From Brevundimonas bacteroides DSM 4726 (GTDB lineage Bacteria; Pseudomonadota; Alphaproteobacteria; Caulobacterales; Caulobacteraceae), in assembly GCF_000701445.1 (NCBI RefSeq), contig NZ_JNIX01000004.1, positions 24,090 through 88,089 on the forward strand: 64,000 nt of DNA, written 5' to 3'. Shown in pieces: positions 54,533 through 63,748 of this stretch. The translations under genes were made by a program, and so were the position numbers. Each line of letters starts with the position of its first letter. Within the stretch, counting starts at the first letter, position 1. Below the pieces are notes generated by a model. It saw only the letters and a list, made by a program, of their open reading frames with translations. It searched no databases and had not been told where the DNA came from.

Positions 54533-55024
54533 ATGTCAGTTCGTAGAGTCCAGGCGTCATGGAGTTCATTCGCTGATGCCTATCAGCATCACGGCAATTG
54601 GCTTCGCAGACGCCTTGTCAGGATCCACGGTGCGAGTGTTGGAGAAGACTTGGCTCAGGAGGTCTGGGCACGCCTCGTGGCTTCTACCGCTCCTATATCT
54701 CCCCGCTCACCGCGTGCAGTTTTGGCTACAATCGCGCGCAATCTGGCAGTTGACGAGCTTCGGAAGCGGGCGCGGCACCCTTCGGAGGCGCTGTTTGGCG
54801 AATTGGCCGGCCCCGGGGCATCCCTTCAGCAGGCTGAGGCCGTCCTTCACCTCAAGCAGGTTATTGCCGCGATGGCTCCGTCTCTTCGAGAGGTCTTCGT
54901 TCTCTCCCGCTTCACCGGCCTGACCAATGCCGAGATCGCCGAGCGGCTGGGCATCAGTGTCAAGACGGTGGAGTGGCGGATGACAAAGGCGTTGGCCCAC
55001 TGCGCGGCGGAGCTGAGGAAATGA
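54533..55024 (+). CDS. ECF-type RNA polymerase sigma factor
   Basis: A 163-residue sigma factor with region 2 (RLVRIHGASVGEDLAQEVWA, VLATIARNLAVDELRKRARH) and region 4 (APSLREVFVLSRFTGLTNAE, IAERLGISVKTVEWRMTKAL). It matches the FecI-like ECF group in length and layout. GAGG lies five bases before the ATG at 54533. No FecR-type anti-sigma gene follows; the next gene is an MBL-fold lipoprotein 140 bp away, so how it is held inactive is not evident. Confidence 0.92.
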   Translation: MSVRRVQASWSSFADAYQHHGNWLRRRLVRIHGASVGEDLAQEVWARLVASTAPISPRSPRAVLATIARNLAVDELRKRARHPSEALFGELAGPGASLQQAEAVLHLKQVIAAMAPSLREVFVLSRFTGLTNAEIAERLGISVKTVEWRMTKALAHCAAELRK

Positions 55025-55164
55025 CAATAGCTGGCTTGCGCCCGGGTCGTTCGGTGGCAGGCTAGGGAGCCGCTGTCCAACCCCGACCTTGCGGCAGGTC
55101 CGGCCCGCCGCAGTCGTCCCGGCCCCGGCGGACCGGGCTGCATTGCGAGGATCGGACCGCCAGA

Positions 55165-56232
55165 ATGCCGGATGTCAGCGGACCCTTTGGCGGGCTGAGG
55201 GACGGGACAGGGAGCGGATCGCGGTGGGCGGCGCGCTTGGCGGCCGTGGTCTTTCTGTCAGCGGTTGGGGCGTGCACCAGCTGGCTGCCGCGGCCGGACC
55301 TCGGGTCTCCCGCGCTCGCACCCGATCTCGCGGCCGGGGAGGGGGCCGGGCTGTCCGCGACGTTCCTCGGCGTGTCTTCCCTCGTGCTGGACGATGGCCG
55401 GTCCTCGATCGTCGTCGACGGCTTCGTCAGCCGCCCGTCGGCCGCTTCGGTTCTGCTTCGGCCGCTGCGGAGCGGGGAAGACGTGATGGAGGCGGTGATC
55501 GAGCGGACGGTTCGCGGCAGGGCGCTGGCGATCCTCGTCGCTCACGGACATCACGACCACGCCATGGATGCTGCCGCCCTTTCCCGGCGTCTCGACGTGC
55601 CCGTCTATGGCTCGTCGTCGGTCGTGCGGTTGATGGAAAACTCTGGGCTGGCGGAGGATCGCCGGCGGGTCCTGACGAATGCGTTGATCGCCTTGCCACC
55701 GTATCGCGTCCGGGCCTTTGCCACCCCGCATTCGCCGGATGAGCGGCTCTCCGGCGAGATCGCCGAGACGTTTGACACCCCCGCGCGGGTGTTCCGTTAC
55801 CGGGGGGGGCAGAACCAGTCCTTCCTCATCGAACATCCCCTGGCGCGCGTGCTCGTCGTGCCCTCCGCCCATCTGCGCGAGACCGACCTCGAGGGCGTCC
55901 GTGCGGATGTCGTGTTCCTCGGCGTCGGCCGGCTGGGGCGGCAGGACGAGACGTTCGCCCGGCGGCTGTGGTGCCGGGCGGTCCGGCACACGGAGGCCAG
56001 GCTGGTCGTGCCCATTCACTGGGACGACTTCTTCGAGCCGCTCGACCGACCCTTGCGCGCCATGCCCTATCTGGTGGACCGCGTCGATCTCGGCCTCGCC
56101 CGGCTGGAAGCCTATGCCCGGCGCGACGGCGTCCGCTATCAGCGCCTGGAGCGGTTCGACACGATCGACCTCGCGGCGGCGACCGGCCTCACGCGCGTGC
56201 CGGGTCCGGATCCGGTATCCTGTCCGGCCTGA
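55165..56232 (+). CDS. MBL-fold hydrolase, probable lipoprotein
   Basis: A 355-residue protein with an N-terminal signal whose end, VFLSAVGACTSW, contains a lipobox, so it should be lipid-anchored. The metallo-beta-lactamase fold shows LAILVAHGHHDHAMD (HxHxDH-type metal site), FATPHSPDERL, LVVPSAHLRETDL and VVPIHWDDFFEPL. The arrangement is of the L-ascorbate-lactonase/UlaG-like kind. The substrate is unknown. Confidence 0.85.
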   Translation: MPDVSGPFGGLRDGTGSGSRWAARLAAVVFLSAVGACTSWLPRPDLGSPALAPDLAAGEGAGLSATFLGVSSLVLDDGRSSIVVDGFVSRPSAASVLLRPLRSGEDVMEAVIERTVRGRALAILVAHGHHDHAMDAAALSRRLDVPVYGSSSVVRLMENSGLAEDRRRVLTNALIALPPYRVRAFATPHSPDERLSGEIAETFDTPARVFRYRGGQNQSFLIEHPLARVLVVPSAHLRETDLEGVRADVVFLGVGRLGRQDETFARRLWCRAVRHTEARLVVPIHWDDFFEPLDRPLRAMPYLVDRVDLGLARLEAYARRDGVRYQRLERFDTIDLAAATGLTRVPGPDPVSCPA

Positions 56233-56367
56233 GGGGGCGGGGAGCCCGGAGCCCGACACGCGGTTCTCTGGGGGCGCGCGGTCCCGCGAGGCTGCGGACC
56301 GGGCATCGCATAACAGCGGTTGCTAAAATAGGTTGAGGTGATAGCCTGAGCAAAAGCGGAGGTTGTC

Positions 56368-58581
56368 ATGACCCTATGGGCACGTTGGGTTGGGGTCGTC
56401 CTGGCGGCCGGGCTTTGTTCGGCCTGCGTCACCACCGGGCCCATGCTTCATGAGATGGAGAGCATCGCGCCCGGTCATTCGACGGCGGAACTGAGCTGGG
56501 AGATCGTGAACCGCAATCGCCTCCTGGCCGGCGAGACGGAAGAGGCCCGATACGAGGCCGATCTGGCCGCCTACATCGAGGAATACGAGCATTGGTTCGA
56601 GGCCGAACCTCGTAGCGGCATCCGCCCAAATATCCGCAACACCGACCTTGTCCACTGTCCGGTCGTGGACGACAAGCCCACGCGCTGCCTGCCCGAGAAC
56701 TACCGCGTCAACTATGACCCCGGCACCAACAGCTACCGCTGTCGCGACGCAGCGTCCGGCCTTTGTCGGTCGGGCGGGGGCGACTGGCTGACGGACCGGA
56801 CACGGGAGGTCGTTCTGCGCTTCGGAGGGACCGAGCGGCGATGCCTCTGGACCATCGAAGGAGAAATCACGGAAGATGCCTGTGAGCGCAGGCTGACCAC
56901 GAACCTTGGCGAACGATATCTGGTCTCGGTCACCCGGTCGGACGACGGCGCGTCGGGCCAGGCCGTCGTGGAACCCCGCGACATCCTGATCGTCGCCCTG
57001 GGCGATTCCTTCTCCGCCGGAGAAGGCAATCCGCATCATCAGTGGCGCTTCTGGCGCCTGTTCTCCCCGCGCCATCCCGCCGCCTGGCTGGACGCCCGCT
57101 GCCATCGTTCGCTGATGTCAGGGCCTGCCCTGACGGCGGCGACGCTCGCCCGCACCAATCCCCACGTGTCCGTGACGCTGCTGCACTACGGATGCTCGGG
57201 AGCCTCGATCGCCGATGGACTGGTCACGCCCTGGGCCCAGCTGGAGACGGCTGCCGACATTGAGGCCCAGTATGAGCAGTTCAACATTAAGGACGAGGCC
57301 TTCAACGCGCGCCGGGTCGTCACGACGCGGCCCGCCAACCAGACGGACCAAGCCTGGCAGGACGTCCCGCCGGCGCAGATCGAGCAGGCCCAGGCCGATC
57401 TCACTGTTGACGGCCGACTGGTTCAGCCGGACCTCGTCCTGATCTCGATCGGCGGCAATGACATCGGCTTCGCGGGCATCGTCAACGCGCTGGCGGGCGG
57501 CCGTTGGGGCACTCCGGAAGACCTGCGCGCCTGGCGTTCGGCCGACAGCGGACCGATCGAGGACTGGCGGCCCTATGCGTCCCTCGACCAGGCCAGCTGG
57601 GCCGAGACGGCGCGGCGGGTTTCCTGCGCGGGACTGGAGCCGCTCCCTTGTCTGACGGCGCGGGTGGAGGATCGGATCCGGGCCCAGGGGGGCGAGCCGG
57701 CGCGACACAACCGGCTCGACGGACAGTACGACGCGTTGGCCCGCTCGCTTCGACCACTTGTCGCCGCGCCGGACCAGGTCATGCTGACCCACTATCCGAA
57801 CTTCGTCATGCGCGAGCCGAACGGGGTCGCCGCAGGCCAGGCCGCCCCGGAGCAGGCCGTGGGGTGCCAGGACGCGCCCTTCGACGGTCGGCCGGGCCTC
57901 ATCCCAGGCGTGCTGGCCTGGTTACCGGACATCGGCATTGACGCTTCAGCGTCCGGCTCCGCCGATGAACGCTTTCTGAATCCGCTGAACGGAGCCATCG
58001 ACCGCGCCGCCCATCGACATGGCTGGCGCACGGTCTCGACCCATGTGCGCAACGGCAGGACCCACGGCTACTGTAGCCATCAGCGGTTCTACAACACCCT
58101 GGTGGATTCCTACTGGGACCAGGGACGCCGATATGACCAGGGCCGCCCGGTCGGCAATCTGTCGATCCTGCAGGACGACAATCCCTTTGACCTGCCGGTC
58201 GGGACCCGCCTGGTCTGGAACGCCCAGCGGGCATGTTTCGTCACCTATCCCGAGGCCGGACCCTGCGTCGCCTCAAGGGCTGGTCTTCCGGTGCGGGAGC
58301 TGCGCCGGGACAGCGACCGGGGAGAGTCCCTGGAGCGCATGGTGTCCCGGCCAGGGTCGCTGGGAACGACCGGTCCCGTCCATCCCAACCTGTTCGGTCA
58401 TTGCAACTACGCCTCCGCCATCCTGACACAGATCGCGCGGGTCCGGTCCGACCTTCCCCTGGGTTCGACCCTGACCGCACGCGTGCAGGCAGCGCCGGAG
58501 GAGGGCCTGCAGGCCCGCACGGTCTGCGATCCCGGTCTCTGGGGGTATCGACACGTCACCCACGGCCTTCCCACTCCCTGA
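56368..58581 (+). CDS. Large SGNH-hydrolase lipoprotein
   Basis: A 737-residue protein with a signal peptide ending LAAGLCSACVTT (lipobox Cys at about 23). Residues about 40-210 form a Cys-containing beta-rich domain I do not recognise. The SGNH hydrolase starts at about 212 with ALGDSFSAGEGNPHHQW (nucleophile Ser in GDS), followed by YGCSGASIADGL, ISIGGNDIGFAGIVNALAGG and a C-terminal VHPNLFGHCNYA with the catalytic His. The GDSFSAGEG form is seen in SEST-like esterases. Length and inserts are well above the usual 250-400 residues. Secreted esterase or lipase activity is likely; the substrate is unknown. Confidence 0.83.
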   Translation: MTLWARWVGVVLAAGLCSACVTTGPMLHEMESIAPGHSTAELSWEIVNRNRLLAGETEEARYEADLAAYIEEYEHWFEAEPRSGIRPNIRNTDLVHCPVVDDKPTRCLPENYRVNYDPGTNSYRCRDAASGLCRSGGGDWLTDRTREVVLRFGGTERRCLWTIEGEITEDACERRLTTNLGERYLVSVTRSDDGASGQAVVEPRDILIVALGDSFSAGEGNPHHQWRFWRLFSPRHPAAWLDARCHRSLMSGPALTAATLARTNPHVSVTLLHYGCSGASIADGLVTPWAQLETAADIEAQYEQFNIKDEAFNARRVVTTRPANQTDQAWQDVPPAQIEQAQADLTVDGRLVQPDLVLISIGGNDIGFAGIVNALAGGRWGTPEDLRAWRSADSGPIEDWRPYASLDQASWAETARRVSCAGLEPLPCLTARVEDRIRAQGGEPARHNRLDGQYDALARSLRPLVAAPDQVMLTHYPNFVMREPNGVAAGQAAPEQAVGCQDAPFDGRPGLIPGVLAWLPDIGIDASASGSADERFLNPLNGAIDRAAHRHGWRTVSTHVRNGRTHGYCSHQRFYNTLVDSYWDQGRRYDQGRPVGNLSILQDDNPFDLPVGTRLVWNAQRACFVTYPEAGPCVASRAGLPVRELRRDSDRGESLERMVSRPGSLGTTGPVHPNLFGHCNYASAILTQIARVRSDLPLGSTLTARVQAAPEEGLQARTVCDPGLWGYRHVTHGLPTP

Positions 58582-58958
58582 CCACCTCGGTGGGGAGCCT
58601 CGGGCGATACGCCGCCCGCGTCCCGCAACGAGCCCTCCGGTCCGGGGAGGGCGGCCTGTTCGATCGGGTTTGAGCGCGGGACATCGGAGGACGGCGTCGC
58701 ACCCAGAAGGGTGTCCGCCACGAGGGCCGACGAGGTCGCTGACCCCGTTGCGGGTCACTGGAGCGAACTGAGCCTGGATCGGGTCATGGGCCCCGACGGG
58801 GCCGTGAACGGCTGGGCCTGGCCGCACGATCCCTGTCCAGGTCTGCGCCACGGATCCAGGATGGATCCGGGCCCTGGTCGGTCTGGGCTCGGACGGACGG
58901 ACCGTCCCGCTCAGGGCCCGGGAGAAACACTTGGGCAAGGCTGAGGCTCTGGTGGCCG
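58582..58958. other. Convergent intergenic region, no gene recognised
   Basis: These 377 bases lie between two convergent genes. CCACCTCGGTGG right after the SGNH stop and CCTCC-N6-GGAGG near 58630 are short hairpins that may help termination, but no T-run follows. Open frames here are Arg/Pro/Gly-rich shadows. Confidence 0.4.
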
Positions 58959-61799
58959 TCAGCCTCGGATGGGGACGCCACCGGCTTCCAGCAGCGGCCG
59001 AAGTCCCAACTCGCCGACAGGATCGATGTCGTGGAGCCGGGCCGACAGTCGATCGAGCGCGCCGACGCCCAGCAGCGCCAACATGGCCCAGCCCGGCGCG
59101 TCCCGCCCGGGACGGGTGGCCATCCAGAGCAGGGCGTCCAAGGCCGCCGGGCTGCCGTTCTGGGCCAGGCGCACCAGCAGGTTGGCGCGTCGGTCCCAAT
59201 GCAGCGACGACGCCAGGGCGCCCTCCGCGACCGCCGACGCCGCGCTCGGGGCGTCCTCATGGACGGCCAGGATCAGCAGACCGGCGGCCACGCGGGTGGG
59301 CAGGCTCTGGTCCCGCTCCGACAGGCGACGGCGAGCCTCGACCAGGGCCGGTTGCAGCCGATCCGGCTCGAGGAGGGGATTCTTCGACAACGACGGCGCG
59401 GCATCCCCACCGTCCGCGAACACGGCCCAGGCATAGATCATGTCGGTCCCGATCGGTCCGGCGGCGGATTTGGCCAGCACCTCGGCGGCCCTGCGCCAGG
59501 TGGCCGACGGGGTGCGGGGATCCGAGACGAGCCCGATCAGGCGTTCGACCGTCCCGGAGGTCATGACGAACAGCGGTCGATCCCCATCCAGCGCCCGACA
59601 GGCGACGTGCAGCGCCATGACCGCGATGTGTCGCGAGAGGGCCTCGGCTCCCTCCAGAAGCCGATCCAGGAGGGGGGTGTGTTCGGCCAACGCCTCGGCC
59701 CAGAGGTCCTCGTCCTCCTCCGGCGGTTCAAGGGGAAGACGGGCGAGCAGGGCGAGCGCGCCCAGTCCGTCGGAGAGGGGATCGGACGGGTCATCCGGGA
59801 GAGACGCGATGCGCTCGACGAGGGGCTCGAGGTCTGCCGGCAGGGGATCGGTCCGCCGCGCGATCTGCCAGTCGAACAGCACCGACATCAGCCGCGCCAG
59901 GGCGGTCGGGTGATCGTGCCAGGCGGTGCAGACGGCCACGAGCGACAGGTCGTCCCTCAATGCCATCGGCGGGCGATGGCGGGCGTAGAACCCCATCAGG
60001 GCGCGGCGTTCATCTGGCTCGGCCTGGAGAACCAGCATCGGGGCCAGGGCGCTGAGGCGGTGGTTGATCAGGAACTGCGCCCGGACCATCCCGTGAGGAA
60101 CCAGTCCCCCCGCCGCCCGTCCCAGGACGTGGCCGGTCCGCCGGGCGTCGAGGCGCGAGACGTCGGTGTCCAGACGATCGACCTTTGCCTCCGATCCCTC
60201 CGGCCACGGCAGGTCCACCGTCTCGGCGAGGGCGACCAGGCGATCGGCCTCGGCCTTTCGGTCCGGGTCGCCGCCCCATTGGCGGAGGCGGCGGATTCCG
60301 GCCAACCGCGCCTGTGCCATCGCCTCGTCAAAGGCCTGTCTGAGGATCGATCGATAGACCTCGCCAAACCGCCGTTCCGCCACCCCATCGAGGTCAAGGG
60401 CCTCGAAGGCCGCGCGCAGGGTGAGGAGCGCCGCGTCGGAGGTCTCCAGGTTGCGAGGATCCCCGTCGTCCTTCCAGGCGACCCGATGGAGCACCGCGTC
60501 CAGAGCCAGATCATCGAACACATCCGACAGGGCTTCGATCGTGGCGTTCGGGCAGCATGAACACACCCGATCGAGAAGGCCCGCGCGATCCGCGGCCGGC
60601 ATGCGATCCAGGCACTGCAGCAGGACAGGCCGGCCGAGTTCGCTGAGCCGGGGCAGGGCGCGGTTCAACCGGTCCCAGGGCAGGGCGAAGGTCTTCTTCA
60701 GCTTCTCCTTGTCCCCCGTGCCCGGCAGAAGCTCGGCGCGCATCAGCGATGACAGCGGGGCCCAGAGCGCGGTCAGCAGGAGGAGGGCGTCGCCCTCGGC
60801 GCCGAAGACGGCCACCGCCCGCTCAACAAGGCCGCTCGCCTCGCGCACGGGATCGTCGCTGGCGATGCGCAGGAAGCGGCCGTCTGGCAGGGCTCTGCGG
60901 GAGGGTGCGGTCTCAGGCTCGCCTTCAGCCCCTTCGGACTTCGCCCGGCCGGCCCTGCTCAACCCGACAGGCGCGGCAGGGGGCGCGGAGGGTCGGAACA
61001 GCACAGGCTCCAGGTCTTCCAGCACGCGCCGGTGGGCGTCGGCCTCGCCGGCCCGAGGCAGATCGCCCGGCGTCAGAAAAAGCACGCGAACGCGCGGGCC
61101 CCCCGGTCGCTCGACCAGGATGTCGCGCAGGCTCTCGAGCTTGCGCAGCGCTTCTTCATCGCTGGCGCAACGCACCACGATGGCGGTGCGCCGCCGCGGG
61201 ACCCAACGGATCGGGATGTCGCGCGTGAGATAGCCGACGTGCCAGCCCTTGCGCCGCAGGCCCAGGAGCCAGGGCGCGGCTGTCGCCCCGAGGGTCTCGT
61301 GGTCGGGACCGAACAGGCCGTAGAAGGACCGGACCGGCGTCCGCGGCGCCTCGCCGTCAGCGAACTGGAGAAGGCGCTGCTGTGCGGCCTGACCGTCAAG
61401 GGCTGCGCGTCCCTGTCCGCCCTGACTTTGGGCGGCCTGGTCGTGGAGCCCCCGCTGGCTCAGAAAGCTTGGCGGGCCGACGGTCAGCCAGTTGATCAGG
61501 GGACGCAGGACGCGCCACAGCGTGGCCAACCCGGGGATGGCGAGCGTGAGGGCCGGCGCCAGCTGGGGATGGTGCCGCACCAGGTCCGCAAGGCGGATCA
61601 ATCCGTCGCGAAGCATTGACCCCTCGCTCCCGACCGAGGCGGCGGCCTGGAGCGTGTCCGCGATCCCGGCGGCCCATTGCCGGGTGACGAAGGCCCTGGC
61701 GTCCGGTCCCAGCGTCTCGACCATCATCCACAACCCGGACACGAGCAGGACATAGACCCCCACCGTCGACGCCGCCGTGATCGCAAGCCGCCAGGTCAT
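58959..61799 (-). CDS. Membrane-anchored STAND-like protein with degenerate NTPase motifs
   Basis: A 946-residue protein. Hydrophobic segments lie at about 5-27 and 82-105. The region from 158 resembles the start of a STAND NTPase domain: SFYGLFGPDHETLGATAAPW sits where a Walker A loop is expected, followed by GWHVGYLTRDIPIRWVPRRR and TAIVVRCASDEEALRKLESL (Walker B position), then VRVLFLTPGD. The Lys and Thr of GKT and the acidic residue of Walker B are missing, so ATP hydrolysis is unlikely. From about 390 to the end the protein is all-helical with HEAT/TPR-like repeats. The comparison with STAND proteins is mine from pattern; function is unknown. Confidence 0.6.
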   Translation of the reverse strand: MTWRLAITAASTVGVYVLLVSGLWMMVETLGPDARAFVTRQWAAGIADTLQAAASVGSEGSMLRDGLIRLADLVRHHPQLAPALTLAIPGLATLWRVLRPLINWLTVGPPSFLSQRGLHDQAAQSQGGQGRAALDGQAAQQRLLQFADGEAPRTPVRSFYGLFGPDHETLGATAAPWLLGLRRKGWHVGYLTRDIPIRWVPRRRTAIVVRCASDEEALRKLESLRDILVERPGGPRVRVLFLTPGDLPRAGEADAHRRVLEDLEPVLFRPSAPPAAPVGLSRAGRAKSEGAEGEPETAPSRRALPDGRFLRIASDDPVREASGLVERAVAVFGAEGDALLLLTALWAPLSSLMRAELLPGTGDKEKLKKTFALPWDRLNRALPRLSELGRPVLLQCLDRMPAADRAGLLDRVCSCCPNATIEALSDVFDDLALDAVLHRVAWKDDGDPRNLETSDAALLTLRAAFEALDLDGVAERRFGEVYRSILRQAFDEAMAQARLAGIRRLRQWGGDPDRKAEADRLVALAETVDLPWPEGSEAKVDRLDTDVSRLDARRTGHVLGRAAGGLVPHGMVRAQFLINHRLSALAPMLVLQAEPDERRALMGFYARHRPPMALRDDLSLVAVCTAWHDHPTALARLMSVLFDWQIARRTDPLPADLEPLVERIASLPDDPSDPLSDGLGALALLARLPLEPPEEDEDLWAEALAEHTPLLDRLLEGAEALSRHIAVMALHVACRALDGDRPLFVMTSGTVERLIGLVSDPRTPSATWRRAAEVLAKSAAGPIGTDMIYAWAVFADGGDAAPSLSKNPLLEPDRLQPALVEARRRLSERDQSLPTRVAAGLLILAVHEDAPSAASAVAEGALASSLHWDRRANLLVRLAQNGSPAALDALLWMATRPGRDAPGWAMLALLGVGALDRLSARLHDIDPVGELGLRPLLEAGGVPIRG

Positions 61800-62171
61800 G
61801 GACGCCCTCCCGTGCCCAACCTTCGCCTTTAGAGGATGCGGGGCGCAAGGGAACCGCTCTGCATCCCGCAGGGGAACCCCAGTCTGACGGCATTTGCGGG
61901 TGTCGGGCCGCCTCTGTGGGGTGCCGTACCGGCTCCGATGGTCGACCCTTGGTCTGGCCCCGGACGAAGACGGCCAGACAGCCGGACCTCGGCCGACGCG
62001 ACCCGTGTCGTGAAATGACGTTCAACCTGTAATTGAGCCGTCGCTTGTCCCGGCTACGCGACCAGGAGTCGTTTCCGGAGTGCGTACAGTCATGCTGGGT
62101 GTGAAGGGGCGAGGGCGGGGAGGCCAAAAACGACCGCTTATCTTGACAGGAAGCTGATAACCGGCCAGATA
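61800..62171. other. Intergenic promoter region before the hipBA-like pair
   Basis: These 372 bases separate the large membrane protein from the divergent HipB/HipA genes. No gene is recognised. The last 35 bases hold the inverted repeat listed separately and a TTGACA box. The rest shows no clear repeat. Confidence 0.4.
62138..62160. promoter_or_regulatory. Candidate HipB operator over a -35 box
   Basis: TTATC at 62138-62142 and GATAA at 62156-62160 form an inverted repeat with 13 bases between. The spacer includes TTGACA at 62143-62148. E. coli HipB binds TATCC-N8-GGATA, a similar layout. The site is 12 bases before the first possible start codon of the hipB-like gene, as expected for autorepression. 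A good -10 is not visible. Confidence 0.5.
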
Positions 62172-62492
62172 TTGCCGGTGTTGAAAACGGTGCCCGAACT
62201 GTTGTCGGAGCTCGGTGCCGCGATCCGGGACCGGCGGATTGCGCAGGGTCTGAGCCAGGAGGTGGCGGCGAGCCGGGCCGGCATCGGACTGCGCACCCTG
62301 CGCCGGCTGGAGCGCGACGGCCAGGCGACGACCGCGACCCTGGCCAATGTGGCCATCGTCCTGCGTTGCGAGCAGGGCCTGGAGGGTCTCTTTCCCCTGC
62401 CACCAGCGTCCAGTCTCGACGAACTCCTCAAACGGCAGGCCCAGGCCGCGCCGGTCCGGCGTCAGCGAGCACCCCGCAGGCCGCGCCCGTGA
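62172..62492 (+). CDS. hipB: HipB-like XRE antitoxin
   Basis: A 106-residue DNA-binding protein. Its XRE domain covers about 8-70: LLSELGAAIRDRRIAQGLSQ, EVAASRAGIGLRTLRRLERD, TATLANVAIVLRCEQGLEGL. A basic C-terminal tail follows. The start is uncertain: TTG at 62172 or GTG at 62178 are the first in-frame options and neither has a ribosome site. The stop overlaps the toxin start (GTGA). As the pair is adjacent and coupled, it should bind and neutralise the HipA-like kinase and repress its own promoter. Confidence 0.85.
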   Translation: MPVLKTVPELLSELGAAIRDRRIAQGLSQEVAASRAGIGLRTLRRLERDGQATTATLANVAIVLRCEQGLEGLFPLPPASSLDELLKRQAQAAPVRRQRAPRRPRP

Positions 62493-63748
62493 GGCTGGCG
62501 CTTGGGGTTCCGTTGTCGGTGTCGCTCGCCTGGAGCCCGTCGACGCGGCTGCCGGTGGCCCGGCTGGCGATGGCGGACGGTCTGGCGCAGCTGGAATGGT
62601 CACGCGAGGTGATTTCGACCGGCCTGCCGGTCGCCGCCCTGGACACCTATCCTCCCACGCCCGGACTCCACGCCGCCCGGACGCGAGCGTTCGATGGGCT
62701 CCACGGCTTTCTCGCCGACAGTCTGCCCGACGGCTGGGGCCAGCTGCTCATGCGGCGGCGGCTGGCCAGGGCAGAGGTCGACATCACCACCCTGACGCCG
62801 CTGGATCGTCTGGCCCTGGTCGGTGATCAGGGCCGGGGGGCCCTGGTGTTCAGGCCCGCGACGACGCCTCAGGACCCGGTCGAGACCCTGGATCTGGATG
62901 ACCTCGCCGCCGCCACCATGACCGTGCTTGAGGGAGAAGCGCCCGCCCTGGCGGACACCCTGACCCGCCTGGGCGGGGGCTCGGGGGGGGCGCGACCCAA
63001 GGTGCACATCGGGTTCGACGCCGCCGGCGAGGTCGCGATCGGGGACGGCGAGGCGCCCGCCGGGTTCGAGCCCTGGATCGTCAAGTTCCGCGCGCCGGAT
63101 GACCCGGACGACATCGGTCCGATCGAGGCGGCTTATGCCGACATGGCCGCGGCGGCCGGGATCGTCATGAGCCCGCATCGGCTGATACCGGCCCGAAAGG
63201 GCCATCCCTATTTCGCGACCCGGCGGTTCGACCGGCCGTCCGGAGGAGGCCGGCTGCATATGGTTTCCCTGGCCGGCGCGGTCGAGGCCCCCTGGGACCG
63301 TCCGTCGGCCAGCTACGACACCTATCTGAGGGCCACACGGGCCATCACGCGCCAGGCGGGCGATGTCGATCAGGCCTTCCGGCGCATGCTCTTCAATGTG
63401 CTGGCGTGCAATCGCGACGACCATACGCGCCAGCACGCCTATCTCATGGACGCCGCCGGAGACTGGACGCTGGCCCCGGCCTATGACCTGACGCATTCCA
63501 CAGGTCCGGGAGGCGAGCATTACCTCGACATCGAGGGCGAAGGTCGCAGGCCGGGGCGCGGACATGTGCTGGCCTTGGGCGCCCGGCACGGGATTGGCGC
63601 GAAGAGCGTGCATGCGATGATCGACGATGTGAGTGCCGCCGTGTCCGACTGGACGGTCTTCGCGGTGGCCAGCGGCGTGACGACCGCCTCGCAGGCGCGC
63701 ATCGCCAAAGCCATGGCGCGCGTCCGGGCCGATTTCGAGGGTCGCTAG
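62489..63748 (+). CDS. hipA: HipA-like toxin kinase
   Basis: A 419-residue protein kinase-like toxin. It has an N-terminal HipA_N domain (FDGLHGFLADSLPDGWGQLL, LDRLALVGDQGRGALVF), the Gly-rich ATP loop GGGSGGARPKVHIGFD, WIVKFRAP with the Lys, and the catalytic region MLFNVLACNRDDHTRQHAYL (DDH with following H), then LAPAYDLTHS as the metal-binding DFG equivalent. HipA of E. coli phosphorylates glutamyl-tRNA synthetase and induces persistence; targets here are not known. GTG is the start and overlaps the hipB stop. Confidence 0.92.
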   Translation: MRLALGVPLSVSLAWSPSTRLPVARLAMADGLAQLEWSREVISTGLPVAALDTYPPTPGLHAARTRAFDGLHGFLADSLPDGWGQLLMRRRLARAEVDITTLTPLDRLALVGDQGRGALVFRPATTPQDPVETLDLDDLAAATMTVLEGEAPALADTLTRLGGGSGGARPKVHIGFDAAGEVAIGDGEAPAGFEPWIVKFRAPDDPDDIGPIEAAYADMAAAAGIVMSPHRLIPARKGHPYFATRRFDRPSGGGRLHMVSLAGAVEAPWDRPSASYDTYLRATRAITRQAGDVDQAFRRMLFNVLACNRDDHTRQHAYLMDAAGDWTLAPAYDLTHSTGPGGEHYLDIEGEGRRPGRGHVLALGARHGIGAKSVHAMIDDVSAAVSDWTVFAVASGVTTASQARIAKAMARVRADFEGR

